From Pseudomonas veronii (lineage in GTDB: Bacteria; Pseudomonadota; Gammaproteobacteria; Pseudomonadales; Pseudomonadaceae): 64,000 bases of DNA. Positions 30,287 through 40,789 of this stretch are shown here, in pieces. The DNA lies in the NCBI RefSeq assembly GCF_001439695.1, contig NZ_JYLL01000024.1, positions 1 to 64,000 on the forward strand, given 5' to 3'. Each line of letters starts with the position of its first letter. The stretch's first letter is position 1. The translations under genes and the position numbers were made by a program. Under the pieces are notes generated by a model. The model was not told where the DNA came from. It was given only the letters and a program-made list of their open reading frames with translations, and searched no databases.

Positions 30287-30403
30287 ATGAAAGTTCGTGC
30301 ATCGGTGAAAAAGCTGTGCCGTAACTGCAAGATTATTCGCCGCGAAGGTGTTGTTCGAGTAATTTGCAGCGCGGAACCGCGTCACAAACAGCGCCAAGGC
30401 TGA
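30287..30403 (+). CDS. rpmJ: 50S ribosomal protein L36 (zinc-ribbon form)
   Basis: 38 residues, read directly: [16 protein letters not shown] to PRHKQRQG, stop TGA at 30401-30403. Cys11, Cys14, Cys27 and His32 form the zinc-ribbon (C+) form. Shine-Dalgarno GAGGAG precedes it. It closes the spc gene set after secY, and a terminator follows 17 nt downstream. Confidence 0.96.
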
Positions 30404-30420
30404 GTGTGATCCGCTTGAAG

Positions 30421-30454
30421 CCCGGCAGCTAGTGCGCTGCCGGGTTGATTATTT
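30421..30454 (+). terminator. Terminator after rpmJ
   Basis: Perfect 9-bp stem CCCGGCAGC / GCTGCCGGG with a TAGTGC loop, followed by TTGATTATTT. It marks the boundary between the spc and alpha gene sets; the T-run is interrupted. Confidence 0.75.
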
Positions 30455-30473
30455 GTTATTACAGCGATATTAT
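30445..30473 (+). promoter_or_regulatory. Promoter of the alpha operon (rpsM)
   Basis: TTGATT at 30445-30450, a 17-nt spacer and TATTAT at 30468-30473. The -35 starts at the base after the terminator stem. The transcript leader before rpsM is about 50 nt. Confidence 0.75.
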
Positions 30474-30532
30474 CTCGCGCCCTATTTCTTGGCTTCCGGG
30501 GCGTAGGTAGCTGTCAATTGGAGTCCCACTGA

Positions 30533-30889
30533 ATGGCCCGTATTGCAGGCGTTAACATTCCAGATAACAAGCACACTGTTATCTCGCTGACCTACATCTA
30601 TGGTGTTGGTCGCACTACTGCGCAGAAAATTTGCGCGGTCGCTGGGGTAAACCCAGCCGCTAAGATCAAGGATCTGAGCGACGAGCAGGTTGAATTGCTG
30701 CGTGGCGAAGTGGCGAAGTTCACCACTGAAGGTGACCTGCGTCGCGAAATCAACATGAAAATCAAGCGTTTGATGGACCTCGGTTGCTATCGCGGTCTGC
30801 GTCATCGTCGTGGTCTTCCAGTACGCGGTCAGCGTACCAAGACTAACGCGCGTACCCGTAAAGGTCCGCGTAAGCCGATCCGCAAGTAA
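30533..30889 (+). CDS. rpsM: 30S ribosomal protein S13
   Basis: 30S head protein contacting P-site tRNA and forming intersubunit bridges. The 118-residue product begins MARIAGVNIPDNKHTVISL and contains CYRGLRHRRGLPVRGQRTKTNART. First gene of the alpha operon. Confidence 0.98.
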   Translation: MARIAGVNIPDNKHTVISLTYIYGVGRTTAQKICAVAGVNPAAKIKDLSDEQVELLRGEVAKFTTEGDLRREINMKIKRLMDLGCYRGLRHRRGLPVRGQRTKTNARTRKGPRKPIRK

Positions 30890-30919
30890 TCGCCCCCGCG
30901 AATCGACAGGAAAATTATC

Positions 30920-31309
30920 ATGGCAAAACCTGCTGCTCGTCCTCGTAAAAAAGTTAAAAAGACAGTGGTTGATGGCATCGCCCACATCCATGCTTCTTTT
31001 AACAACACCATCGTGACCATCACCGACCGTCAAGGTAACGCGCTTTCTTGGGCTACCTCCGGTGGTTCGGGTTTCCGCGGTTCCCGCAAGTCCACCCCGT
31101 TCGCTGCTCAAGTAGCTGCTGAACGTGCTGGTCAAGCTGCGCTGGAATACGGCCTGAAAAACCTCGACGTTAACGTCAAAGGTCCAGGTCCAGGTCGTGA
31201 GTCCGCTGTCCGTGCTTTGAACGGCTGTGGCTATAAGATCGCCAGCATCACCGACGTGACGCCAATCCCGCACAACGGGTGCCGTCCGCCGAAGAAGCGC
31301 CGCGTGTAA
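30920..31309 (+). CDS. rpsK: 30S ribosomal protein S11
   Basis: Platform protein near the E-site codon. The 129-residue product contains HIHASFNNTIVTITDRQGN and ends TPIPHNGCRPPKKRRV, the family signature. rpsD follows after 18 nt. Confidence 0.98.
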   Translation: MAKPAARPRKKVKKTVVDGIAHIHASFNNTIVTITDRQGNALSWATSGGSGFRGSRKSTPFAAQVAAERAGQAALEYGLKNLDVNVKGPGPGRESAVRALNGCGYKIASITDVTPIPHNGCRPPKKRRV

Positions 31310-31327
31310 TCCAGGAGATTGTAAAGA

Positions 31328-31948
31328 ATGGCTCGTTACATTGGTCCAAAATGCAAACTCGCTCGTCGCGAAGGCACCGATCTCTTCCTGAAGAGCGGCG
31401 TGCGCGCGATCGAATCGAAGTGCAACATTGAAGCAGCACCTGGTATCCACGGCCAACGCCGCGGTCGCCAGTCCGATTACGGCACCCAACTGCGTGAAAA
31501 GCAGAAGGTCCGTCGTATCTACGGCGTTCTCGAGCGTCAGTTCAGCGGCTACTACAAAGAAGCTGCTGGCAAGAAAGGTGCAACCGGTGAAAACCTGCTG
31601 CAACTGCTCGAATGCCGTCTGGACAACGTTGTATACCGTATGGGCTTTGGTTCTACTCGTGCCGAATCCCGTCAGCTGGTATCGCACAAGTCGATCAGCG
31701 TTAACGGCCAGACCGTAAACGTTCCGTCCTACCAGGTTCGTGCTGGTGACGTGGTCGCTGTTCGCGAGAAAGCAAAAAACCAACTTCGCATTGTCCAAGC
31801 TCTCGATCTGTGTGCCCAACGTGGCCGCGTAGAATGGGTAGAAGTAGACACTGAGAAGAAGTCGGGCGTTTTCAAGAACGTTCCAGCTCGCAGTGATCTG
31901 TCCGCCGACATCAACGAAAGCCTGATTGTCGAGCTCTACTCCAAGTAA
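31328..31948 (+). CDS. rpsD: 30S ribosomal protein S4
   Basis: Primary 16S rRNA-binding protein; in E. coli it also represses the alpha operon and acts as an antitermination factor. The 206-residue product has the S4 RNA-binding domain (RLDNVVYRMGFGSTRAESRQL). The N-terminus has only one Cys near the position of the zinc motif, so this is the non-zinc form. Confidence 0.97.
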   Translation: MARYIGPKCKLARREGTDLFLKSGVRAIESKCNIEAAPGIHGQRRGRQSDYGTQLREKQKVRRIYGVLERQFSGYYKEAAGKKGATGENLLQLLECRLDNVVYRMGFGSTRAESRQLVSHKSISVNGQTVNVPSYQVRAGDVVAVREKAKNQLRIVQALDLCAQRGRVEWVEVDTEKKSGVFKNVPARSDLSADINESLIVELYSK

Positions 31949-31970
31949 GGGCTAGAAAATAGGTGCATCC

Positions 31971-32972
31971 ATGCAGATTTCGGTAAATGAGTTCCTGACA
32001 CCCCGCCACATTGATGTGCAGGTTGTCAGTCCAACCCGCGCCAAAATCACACTCGAGCCTCTCGAGCGTGGTTTTGGCCACACCCTGGGCAACGCGCTGC
32101 GCCGCATCCTGTTGTCCTCAATGCCCGGCTGTGCAGTAGTCGAGGCCGAGATTGACGGTGTGCTCCACGAGTACAGCGCCATCGAAGGTGTACAGGAAGA
32201 CGTAATTGAAATCCTGTTGAACCTTAAAGGTCTGGCTATCAAGCTGCACGGCCGTGACGAAGTTACGCTGACCTTGTCGAAGAAGGGTTCGGGGGTGGTT
32301 ACCGCTGCCGATATTCAGCTGGATCATGATGTCGAGATCGTTAACCCCGATCACGTAATCGCTAACCTGGCGTCTAACGGCGCCCTGAACATGAAGCTCA
32401 CTGTAGCTCGTGGTCGTGGTTATGAACCGGCCGACTCGCGTCAGAGCGATGAAGACGAAAGCCGCAGCATTGGTCGCTTGCAGCTTGACTCTTCGTTCAG
32501 CCCGGTTCGCCGTATCGCATACGTGGTGGAAAACGCCCGTGTCGAGCAGCGTACTAACCTGGACAAGCTGGTTATTGATCTGGAAACCAACGGTACTCTG
32601 GACCCTGAAGAGGCTATCCGTCGCGCTGCAACCATTCTGCAACAGCAGTTGGCTGCGTTCGTCGACCTCAAAGGCGACAGCGAACCAGTGGTAATCGAGC
32701 AGGAAGACGAGATCGATCCGATCCTGCTTCGCCCGGTTGACGATCTGGAACTGACTGTACGTTCGGCTAACTGCCTTAAGGCGGAAAACATTTACTACAT
32801 CGGCGACCTGATTCAGCGTACCGAAGTAGAACTGTTGAAGACTCCGAACCTGGGCAAGAAATCCTTGACTGAAATCAAGGACGTTCTGGCCTCCCGCGGT
32901 CTGTCCCTCGGCATGCGCCTCGACAACTGGCCGCCTGCAAGTCTTAAGAAGGACGACAAGGCGACTGCCTGA
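31971..32972 (+). CDS. rpoA: DNA-directed RNA polymerase subunit alpha
   Basis: Alpha dimer initiates RNA polymerase assembly; its C-terminal domain binds UP elements and activators. The 333-residue product has the N-terminal domain (LEPLERGFGHTLGNALRRILLSS split over residues 27-49) and a full C-terminal domain (SANCLKAENIYYIGDL, LLKTPNLGKKSLTEIKD). rplQ follows after 41 nt. Confidence 0.99.
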   Translation: MQISVNEFLTPRHIDVQVVSPTRAKITLEPLERGFGHTLGNALRRILLSSMPGCAVVEAEIDGVLHEYSAIEGVQEDVIEILLNLKGLAIKLHGRDEVTLTLSKKGSGVVTAADIQLDHDVEIVNPDHVIANLASNGALNMKLTVARGRGYEPADSRQSDEDESRSIGRLQLDSSFSPVRRIAYVVENARVEQRTNLDKLVIDLETNGTLDPEEAIRRAATILQQQLAAFVDLKGDSEPVVIEQEDEIDPILLRPVDDLELTVRSANCLKAENIYYIGDLIQRTEVELLKTPNLGKKSLTEIKDVLASRGLSLGMRLDNWPPASLKKDDKATA

Positions 32973-33013
32973 TCGTCGTAATCACCGAACGTGAGTTTGG
33001 TAAGGAATGAACC

Positions 33014-33400
33014 ATGCGTCATCGTAAAAGTGGACGTCACCTGAGCCGTACCAGCTCGCACCGTAAGGCCATGTTCCAAAACATGGCGGTGTCGCTGTTC
33101 GAGCACGAGCTGATCAAAACTACACTGCCGAAAGCTAAAGAACTGCGTCGCGTTGCTGAGCCGCTGATCACTTTGGCTAAGACAGACAGCCTGGCTAACC
33201 GCCGTCTGGCCTTCGACCGTACTCGTTCGAAAGCTATCGTTGGTAAGCTCTTCAACGACCTGGGCAAGCGTTACGCTACCCGTGAGGGTGGCTACCTGCG
33301 CATCCTCAAGTGCGGTTTCCGCGCTGGCGACAACGCGCCTATGGCGTATGTCGAGTTGGTTGATCGTGCTACTGCCGGCGAAGCTGTAAGCGCCGAGTAA
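33014..33400 (+). CDS. rplQ: 50S ribosomal protein L17
   Basis: 50S protein near the tunnel exit. The 128-residue product begins [20 protein letters not shown] and includes [17 protein letters not shown]. Last gene of the alpha operon and of the whole ribosomal cluster; a strong terminator follows 20 nt downstream. Confidence 0.98.
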
Positions 33401-33420
33401 GACGACAGTCTGTAACGAAG

Positions 33421-33445
33421 AACCGGGCCTAGCGCCCGGTTTTTT
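33421..33445 (+). terminator. Terminator after rplQ
   Basis: 8-bp stem AACCGGGC / GCCCGGTT, 5-nt loop and a run of T. Ends the ribosomal superoperon before katA. The remaining rplQ-katA gap (33446-33639) must contain the katA promoter. Confidence 0.9.
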
Positions 33446-33639
33446 GTGCGCGTAAGAAAAGCGCCATGGATACAAGCGTGCATCGATCTGGCCGCGGCAT
33501 TATGGGCGTCGGGTGTATTGGTAGTAATTTTCTATTGATGTCCACAATTTAATGAATTTGTAGACGTCATGTTGATGATCAATACTCACTGCAAGCCGAT
33601 TAGCCGGCAGTTCCAAGTCCGACCTGAGGAAGATTGAAC

Positions 33640-35088
33640 ATGAGCCAGAACAAAATTCTTACCACCGCCAGCGGCGCTCCCGTGGCGGACAACCAGAACT
33701 CCCGTTCCGCCGGCCCGCGTGGCCCGTTGTTGCTCGATGATTTTCACCTGATCGAGAAGCTCGCTCACTTCAACCGCGAAAACATCCCTGAGCGTCGCGT
33801 ACACGCCAAAGGTTCGGGTGCTTACGGCACGTTCACCGTCACCCGGGACATTACTCAGTACACCAGCGCCAAGCTGTTCGAGGCCGTTGGTAAACAAACG
33901 CCGACCTTTCTGCGTTTCTCCACGGTCGGTGGCGAACGTGGTTCGGCGGATACCGAGCGCGACCCTCGTGGCTTTGCCTTGAAGTTCTACACCGAAGAAG
34001 GCAACTGGGACATCGTCGGTAACAACACCCCGGTGTTCTTCATCCGCGACCCACTCAAGTTCCCTGATTTCATCCACACTCAAAAACGCCTGCCGCAAAG
34101 CAATCTGAAAAGCGCGCAGATGATGTGGGATTTCTGGTCGCACTCCCCGGAGGCGCTGCACCAGGTCACCATCCTGTTTTCCGATCGTGGTATCCCTGAC
34201 GGTTACCGCCACATGCACGGCTTCGGTAGCCACACCTACAGCTTGATCAACGCCAAGGGCGAGCGGCACTGGGTGAAGTGGCACTACAAGACCAAGCAAG
34301 GCATCAAGAACCTGGCACCGGCCGAGGCGGCACGTTTGGCCGGTACCGACCCTGATTACGCACAGCGCGATCTGTTTGGTGCGATCGAGCGCGGGGATTT
34401 CCCGAAATGGCGCGTCTGCATTCAGATCATGACCGAGGCCCAGGCCAACGCACATTACGAGAACCCCTTTGACGTGACCAAAACCTGGTCGCAGAAGGAG
34501 TTCCCGCTGATCGAAGTCGGTGAACTGGAGCTCAACCGTAATCCGCAGAACTACTTCGCCGAAGTGGAACAAGCGGCGTTCGGCCCGAGCAACATGGTCC
34601 CGGGTGTTGGCCTGTCGCCGGACCGCATGCTGCAAGGTCGCGTCTTCGCTTACGCAGATGCCCACCGCTACCGTATCGGCACCAACCACCAGCAATTGCC
34701 GGTGAATGCCCCACGTAGCCCGGTCAACAGCTACCAGCGTGATGGCTCGATGGCCTTCGGCAGCAACGGCGGTGGGGCGCCCAACTATGAGCCAAACAGC
34801 TACGCCGACGCGCCGAAACAAGCGCCACAGTACGCCGAGCCCGCATTGGCCCTGAGCGGTGCCGCGGATCGTTACGATCACCGCGAAGACACCGACTATT
34901 ACAGCCACGCCGGTGCGCTGTTCCGCCTGATGAACGATGAGCAGAAAGCCTTGCTCACCGGCAACATCGCCGGCGCCATGGCGGGGGTTTCCAGTGATGT
35001 GGTCCAGCGTCAGTTGCAGCACTTCTTCAAAGCCGATCCGGCTTATGGAGAAGCAATCGCAAAGGCGCTGGGTGTATCGATTAACTGA
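33640..35088 (+). CDS. katA: Catalase KatA
   Basis: Heme catalase that dismutates hydrogen peroxide. The 482-residue product from ATG 33640 is the small-subunit (clade 3) monofunctional type without the C-terminal flavodoxin-like domain. The active-site histidine is His55 in RRVHAKGSGAYGTF; FFIRDPLKFPDFIHTQKR and the heme-tyrosine region RVFAYADAHRYRIGTNH are present. The start is placed two codons after a TTG, with Shine-Dalgarno TGAGGAAG. No signal peptide is seen. The neighbouring ferritin gene is a conserved pairing; in P. aeruginosa BfrA/FtnA supports KatA activity. Confidence 0.97.
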   Translation: MSQNKILTTASGAPVADNQNSRSAGPRGPLLLDDFHLIEKLAHFNRENIPERRVHAKGSGAYGTFTVTRDITQYTSAKLFEAVGKQTPTFLRFSTVGGERGSADTERDPRGFALKFYTEEGNWDIVGNNTPVFFIRDPLKFPDFIHTQKRLPQSNLKSAQMMWDFWSHSPEALHQVTILFSDRGIPDGYRHMHGFGSHTYSLINAKGERHWVKWHYKTKQGIKNLAPAEAARLAGTDPDYAQRDLFGAIERGDFPKWRVCIQIMTEAQANAHYENPFDVTKTWSQKEFPLIEVGELELNRNPQNYFAEVEQAAFGPSNMVPGVGLSPDRMLQGRVFAYADAHRYRIGTNHQQLPVNAPRSPVNSYQRDGSMAFGSNGGGAPNYEPNSYADAPKQAPQYAEPALALSGAADRYDHREDTDYYSHAGALFRLMNDEQKALLTGNIAGAMAGVSSDVVQRQLQHFFKADPAYGEAIAKALGVSIN

Positions 35089-35105
35089 CTCTAAACGATA
35101 AGCAG

Positions 35106-35130
35106 AACCGCCCTCATTTGGGCGGTTTTT
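35106..35130 (+). terminator. Terminator after katA
   Basis: 8-bp stem AACCGCCC / GGGCGGTT with a TCATTT loop, followed by TTT. It separates katA from the ferritin gene, so the latter needs its own promoter in 35131-35243; I see no obvious sigma70 pair there. Confidence 0.85.
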
Positions 35131-35243
35131 GCGTTAATTCAGCCGCTTTTCTCAGGAAATCTTCACTTTTCTGCCGTTGGCTCCGTGACCTATGGGTCAG
35201 CATGGTTCAAACTAAAGACTTTCAAGCAGGGAGATGTAGGGCG

Positions 35244-35708
35244 ATGCAAGGTCACCCCGACGTAATCGATTACCTCAACACGTTGCTGACGGGCGAACTC
35301 GCGGCTCGTGACCAATATTTCATCCATTCGCGTATGTACGAAGACTGGGGCTTTACCGAGCTCTACGAGCGTATCAACCACGAGATGGAAGAAGAGACCC
35401 AGCACGCCGACGCGCTGATGCGCCGTATCCTGATGCTCGAAGGCACGCCACGCATGCGTCCCGACGACTTGGACGTAGGCACAACGGTGCCTGAGATGCT
35501 CGCCGCTGACCTGCGCCTCGAGAACAAGGTCCGTGCCGCGCTGTGCAAGGGCATCGAGCTGTGCGAGCAGCACAACGACTATGTCACCCGTGAAATTCTG
35601 CGCGTGCAGTTGGCCGATACCGAAGAAGATCACACCTACTGGCTGGAAAAGCAGCTGGGCCTGATCAAGCTGGTCGGCCTGGAGAATTACCTGCAATCGC
35701 AGTTCTGA
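35244..35708 (+). CDS. ftnA: Bacterial ferritin FtnA (often annotated bacterioferritin BfrA)
   Basis: Iron-storage protein that oxidises and mineralises iron in a 24-mer shell. The 154-residue product begins MQGHPDVIDYLNTLLTGELAARD. Ferroxidase ligands are visible: Glu18, Glu51, His54 (ETQHAD) and the late Glu/His set in DTEEDHTYW. The bacterioferritin heme ligand Met52 is Thr here, so the heme-bridged dimer of true Bfr is unlikely; this matches the reclassification of P. aeruginosa PA4235 (bfrA) as FtnA. The frame is open upstream to 35118, but the conserved start and GGGAG-type ribosome site favour ATG 35244. Confidence 0.9.
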   Translation: MQGHPDVIDYLNTLLTGELAARDQYFIHSRMYEDWGFTELYERINHEMEEETQHADALMRRILMLEGTPRMRPDDLDVGTTVPEMLAADLRLENKVRAALCKGIELCEQHNDYVTREILRVQLADTEEDHTYWLEKQLGLIKLVGLENYLQSQF

Positions 35709-35720
35709 TTCCCGGCTGTA

Positions 35721-35759
35721 AAAAAGCCCCTGTCACCGTTGAAGTGACAGGGGCTTTTT
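35721..35759. terminator. Bidirectional terminator between ftnA and uvrA
   Basis: 16-bp perfect stem AAAAAGCCCCTGTCAC / GTGACAGGGGCTTTTT with a 7-nt loop. A-run and T-run on both sides let it stop both the ftnA and the convergent uvrA transcripts. Confidence 0.93.
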
Positions 35760-35774
35760 ATTGGGCCGGATAAA

Positions 35775-38609
<2,835 letters not shown>

Positions 38610-38659
38610 GATGGCCTCGCACGGCGGGCGTAAATAATGCCGGAGTATACGGCTAAAGA

Positions 38660-38681
38660 CTGGATGAATATACACTGTCAA
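38660..38681 (-). promoter_or_regulatory. LexA (SOS) box and -35 element of uvrA
   Basis: On the minus strand 38675-38660 reads GTGTATATTCATCCAG, which differs from the E. coli uvrA LexA box (CTGTATATTCATTCAG) at two positions. The consensus ends CTG...CAG are therefore G instead of C on one side only. It abuts TTGACA (minus, 38681-38676), and TATACT lies further downstream at 38649-38644. Spacing of these to each other is not canonical, so the exact promoter is uncertain. Confidence 0.75.
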
Positions 38682-38787
38682 GGTGCCAGGTGCAGCCTTA
38701 CATGAAACCTGCGCGGCAAACCGCCGCATATACCCTCTCAATCGATGGGACTGGTAGAATCGCCGCCGGTTCACACGAGGTTTTTCC

Positions 38788-40182
38788 ATGCACGATCCCC
38801 ACAGCGAACGCATGAGTAGCGGCGAGACCCGAGCAGCAAGCGGTCTGGCCCTGGTGTTCGCCTTCCGTATGCTTGGCATGTTCATGGTGTTGCCGGTGCT
38901 GGCGACCTACGGGATGGATCTCGCAGGCGCGACCCCCGCCCTGATCGGCCTGGCCATTGGCGCTTATGGCCTGACCCAGGCAATTTTCCAGATTCCGTTC
39001 GGGATCATTTCCGACCGCATCGGCCGCCGCCCGGTGATCTACCTCGGGTTGATCGTGTTTGCCCTCGGCAGCGTACTCGCGGCCCAGTCCGATTCGATCT
39101 GGGGCGTGATTGCCGGGCGTGTCCTACAGGGCGCCGGCGCGATTTCCGCAGCGGTCATGGCCTTGCTGTCGGACCTGACCCGCGAACAACACCGCACCAA
39201 GGCCATGGCCATGATCGGCATGACCATCGGCCTGTCGTTCGCCGTCGCGATGGTGGTCGGCCCGTTGCTGACCCGCGCCTTCGGTTTGCACGGGCTGTTC
39301 CTGGCCACCGGCGGCATGGCGTTGTTCGGTATCGTGATCGTGGCCTTCATGGTGCCGCGTTCCACCGGCACTCTGCAGCACCGTGAATCCGGCGTCGCGC
39401 GCCAGGCGCTGCTGCCGACCCTCAAGCACCCGGACCTGCTGCGCCTGGATTTGGGTATCTTCGTGTTGCACGCGATGCTGATGTGCAGCTTCGTGGCCTT
39501 GCCCCTGGCCCTGGTGCAAAAAGCCGGGTTGCCCAAGGAACAACACTGGTGGGTCTACCTGACCGCGCTGCTGATTTCATTCTTCGCCATGATCCCGTTC
39601 ATCATCTATGGCGAGAAGAAACGCAAAATGAAACGAATTTTGCTCGGCGCCGTCGTGACGCTGATGCTCACTGAGCTATTCTTCTGGCAGTTCGGCGACA
39701 GCCTGCGGGCGCTGGTAATCGGTACGGTGGTGTTCTTCACCGCGTTCAACCTGCTGGAGGCTTCGCTGCCTTCGCTGATCAGTAAAGTTTCACCGGCCGG
39801 CGGCAAGGGCACGGCGATGGGGGTGTATTCCACCAGCCAGTTCCTGGGCTCTGCACTGGGCGGCATCATGGGTGGCTGGATGTTCCAGCACGGCGGTTTG
39901 TCGGTTGTGTTCCTCGGATGCGCAGGTCTGGCTGCCCTCTGGCTAGCCTTTGCTGTTACCATGCGCGAACCTCCCTATGTGACGAGTCTGCGCTTGCCGT
40001 TATCGCCTGAAGCGATACGCGAAGCTGGCTTGGCCGAGCGCCTTAAGGCCGTTACAGGGGTTACCGATGCTGTGGTTATTGCTGAAGAAGCCGCCATCTA
40101 CATCAAATTGGACACCGAATTATTGGATCGCGCGACGCTCGAGCAACTGGTCAACCCAGTGCCGACAGCGCGCCCAGCTTAG
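38788..40182 (+). CDS. yajR: YajR-like MFS transporter with C-terminal YAM domain
   Basis: Putative proton-coupled efflux transporter of the inner membrane; the substrate is unknown. The 464-residue product has about 12 hydrophobic helices. The motif-A loop after TM2 reads GIISDRIGRRPVIYLG, and motif C-like GAISAAVMALLSDLTR follows TM4. After the last helix comes a soluble ferredoxin-like segment (about residues 395-460; TGVTDAVVIAEEAAIYIKLD), the YAM domain typical of E. coli YajR. It lies between uvrA and ssb in PAO1 as well. ssb follows after 9 nt. Confidence 0.82.
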   Translation: MHDPHSERMSSGETRAASGLALVFAFRMLGMFMVLPVLATYGMDLAGATPALIGLAIGAYGLTQAIFQIPFGIISDRIGRRPVIYLGLIVFALGSVLAAQSDSIWGVIAGRVLQGAGAISAAVMALLSDLTREQHRTKAMAMIGMTIGLSFAVAMVVGPLLTRAFGLHGLFLATGGMALFGIVIVAFMVPRSTGTLQHRESGVARQALLPTLKHPDLLRLDLGIFVLHAMLMCSFVALPLALVQKAGLPKEQHWWVYLTALLISFFAMIPFIIYGEKKRKMKRILLGAVVTLMLTELFFWQFGDSLRALVIGTVVFFTAFNLLEASLPSLISKVSPAGGKGTAMGVYSTSQFLGSALGGIMGGWMFQHGGLSVVFLGCAGLAALWLAFAVTMREPPYVTSLRLPLSPEAIREAGLAERLKAVTGVTDAVVIAEEAAIYIKLDTELLDRATLEQLVNPVPTARPA

Positions 40183-40191
40183 GAGAACGTT

Positions 40192-40707
40192 ATGGCCCGT
40201 GGGGTTAACAAAGTCATATTGGTCGGTACATGCGGCCAGGATCCCGAAGTTCGCTACTTGCCTAACGGTAACGCCGTGACCAACCTGAGTCTGGCGACCA
40301 GCGAACAGTGGACCGACAAGCAGACCGGCCAGAAGGTCGAGAAAACCGAATGGCACCGTGTGTCGATGTTCGGCAAAGTGGCAGAGATCGCCGGTGAATA
40401 CCTGCGCAAAGGTTCGCAGGTCTACATCGAAGGCAAACTGCAGACCCGCGAGTGGGAAAAAGACGGCATCAAGCGTTACACCACTGAAATCGTGGTCGAC
40501 ATGCAAGGCACCATGCAACTGCTCGGCGGCCGTCCACAGGGCGACCAACAGGGCCAGGGCGGCATGTCCAACTCGGCACCGCGTCCACAGCAGTCGCGTC
40601 CGCAGCCAAGCCAGCAACCACAGCGTGAGTCGCGCCCAGCGCCACAGCAGGCCGCTCCGCAACCAGCTGCGGATTTCGACAGCTTTGATGACGATATTCC
40701 GTTCTAG
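40192..40707 (+). CDS. ssb: Single-stranded DNA-binding protein
   Basis: Essential tetrameric protein that coats single-stranded DNA and recruits repair and replication partners through its tail. The 171-residue product has the OB fold (residues 1-110, MARGVNKVILVGTCGQDPEVRY), a Gln/Pro/Arg-rich disordered linker and the acidic tip DDDIPF. It is 9 nt downstream of the MFS gene and so probably shares its transcript. No LexA box lies directly upstream, unlike in E. coli where uvrA and ssb share one. Confidence 0.97.
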   Translation: MARGVNKVILVGTCGQDPEVRYLPNGNAVTNLSLATSEQWTDKQTGQKVEKTEWHRVSMFGKVAEIAGEYLRKGSQVYIEGKLQTREWEKDGIKRYTTEIVVDMQGTMQLLGGRPQGDQQGQGGMSNSAPRPQQSRPQPSQQPQRESRPAPQQAAPQPAADFDSFDDDIPF

Positions 40708-40735
40708 GCCATACCAGCGCACCCCGCAGCAAACT

Positions 40736-40773
40736 AAAAAAACCGCGCCGCCGACAAGGCCGCGCGGTTTTTT
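40736..40773. terminator. Bidirectional terminator between ssb and the alpha/beta hydrolase
   Basis: Stem AACCGCGC / GCGCGGTT extended by a short inner GCC/GGC pairing, with A7 before and T6 after. It can act for both convergent transcripts. Confidence 0.9.
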
Positions 40774-40789
40774 ATGCGCCTTACATCGT

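Noticed and set aside
33534..33548. ATTG-N7-CAAT palindrome upstream of katA as an OxyR site
   Set aside because: Only one half-site pair fits the ATAG-N7-CTAT pattern and no second pair lies 22 bp away, so OxyR binding cannot be supported from the sequence.
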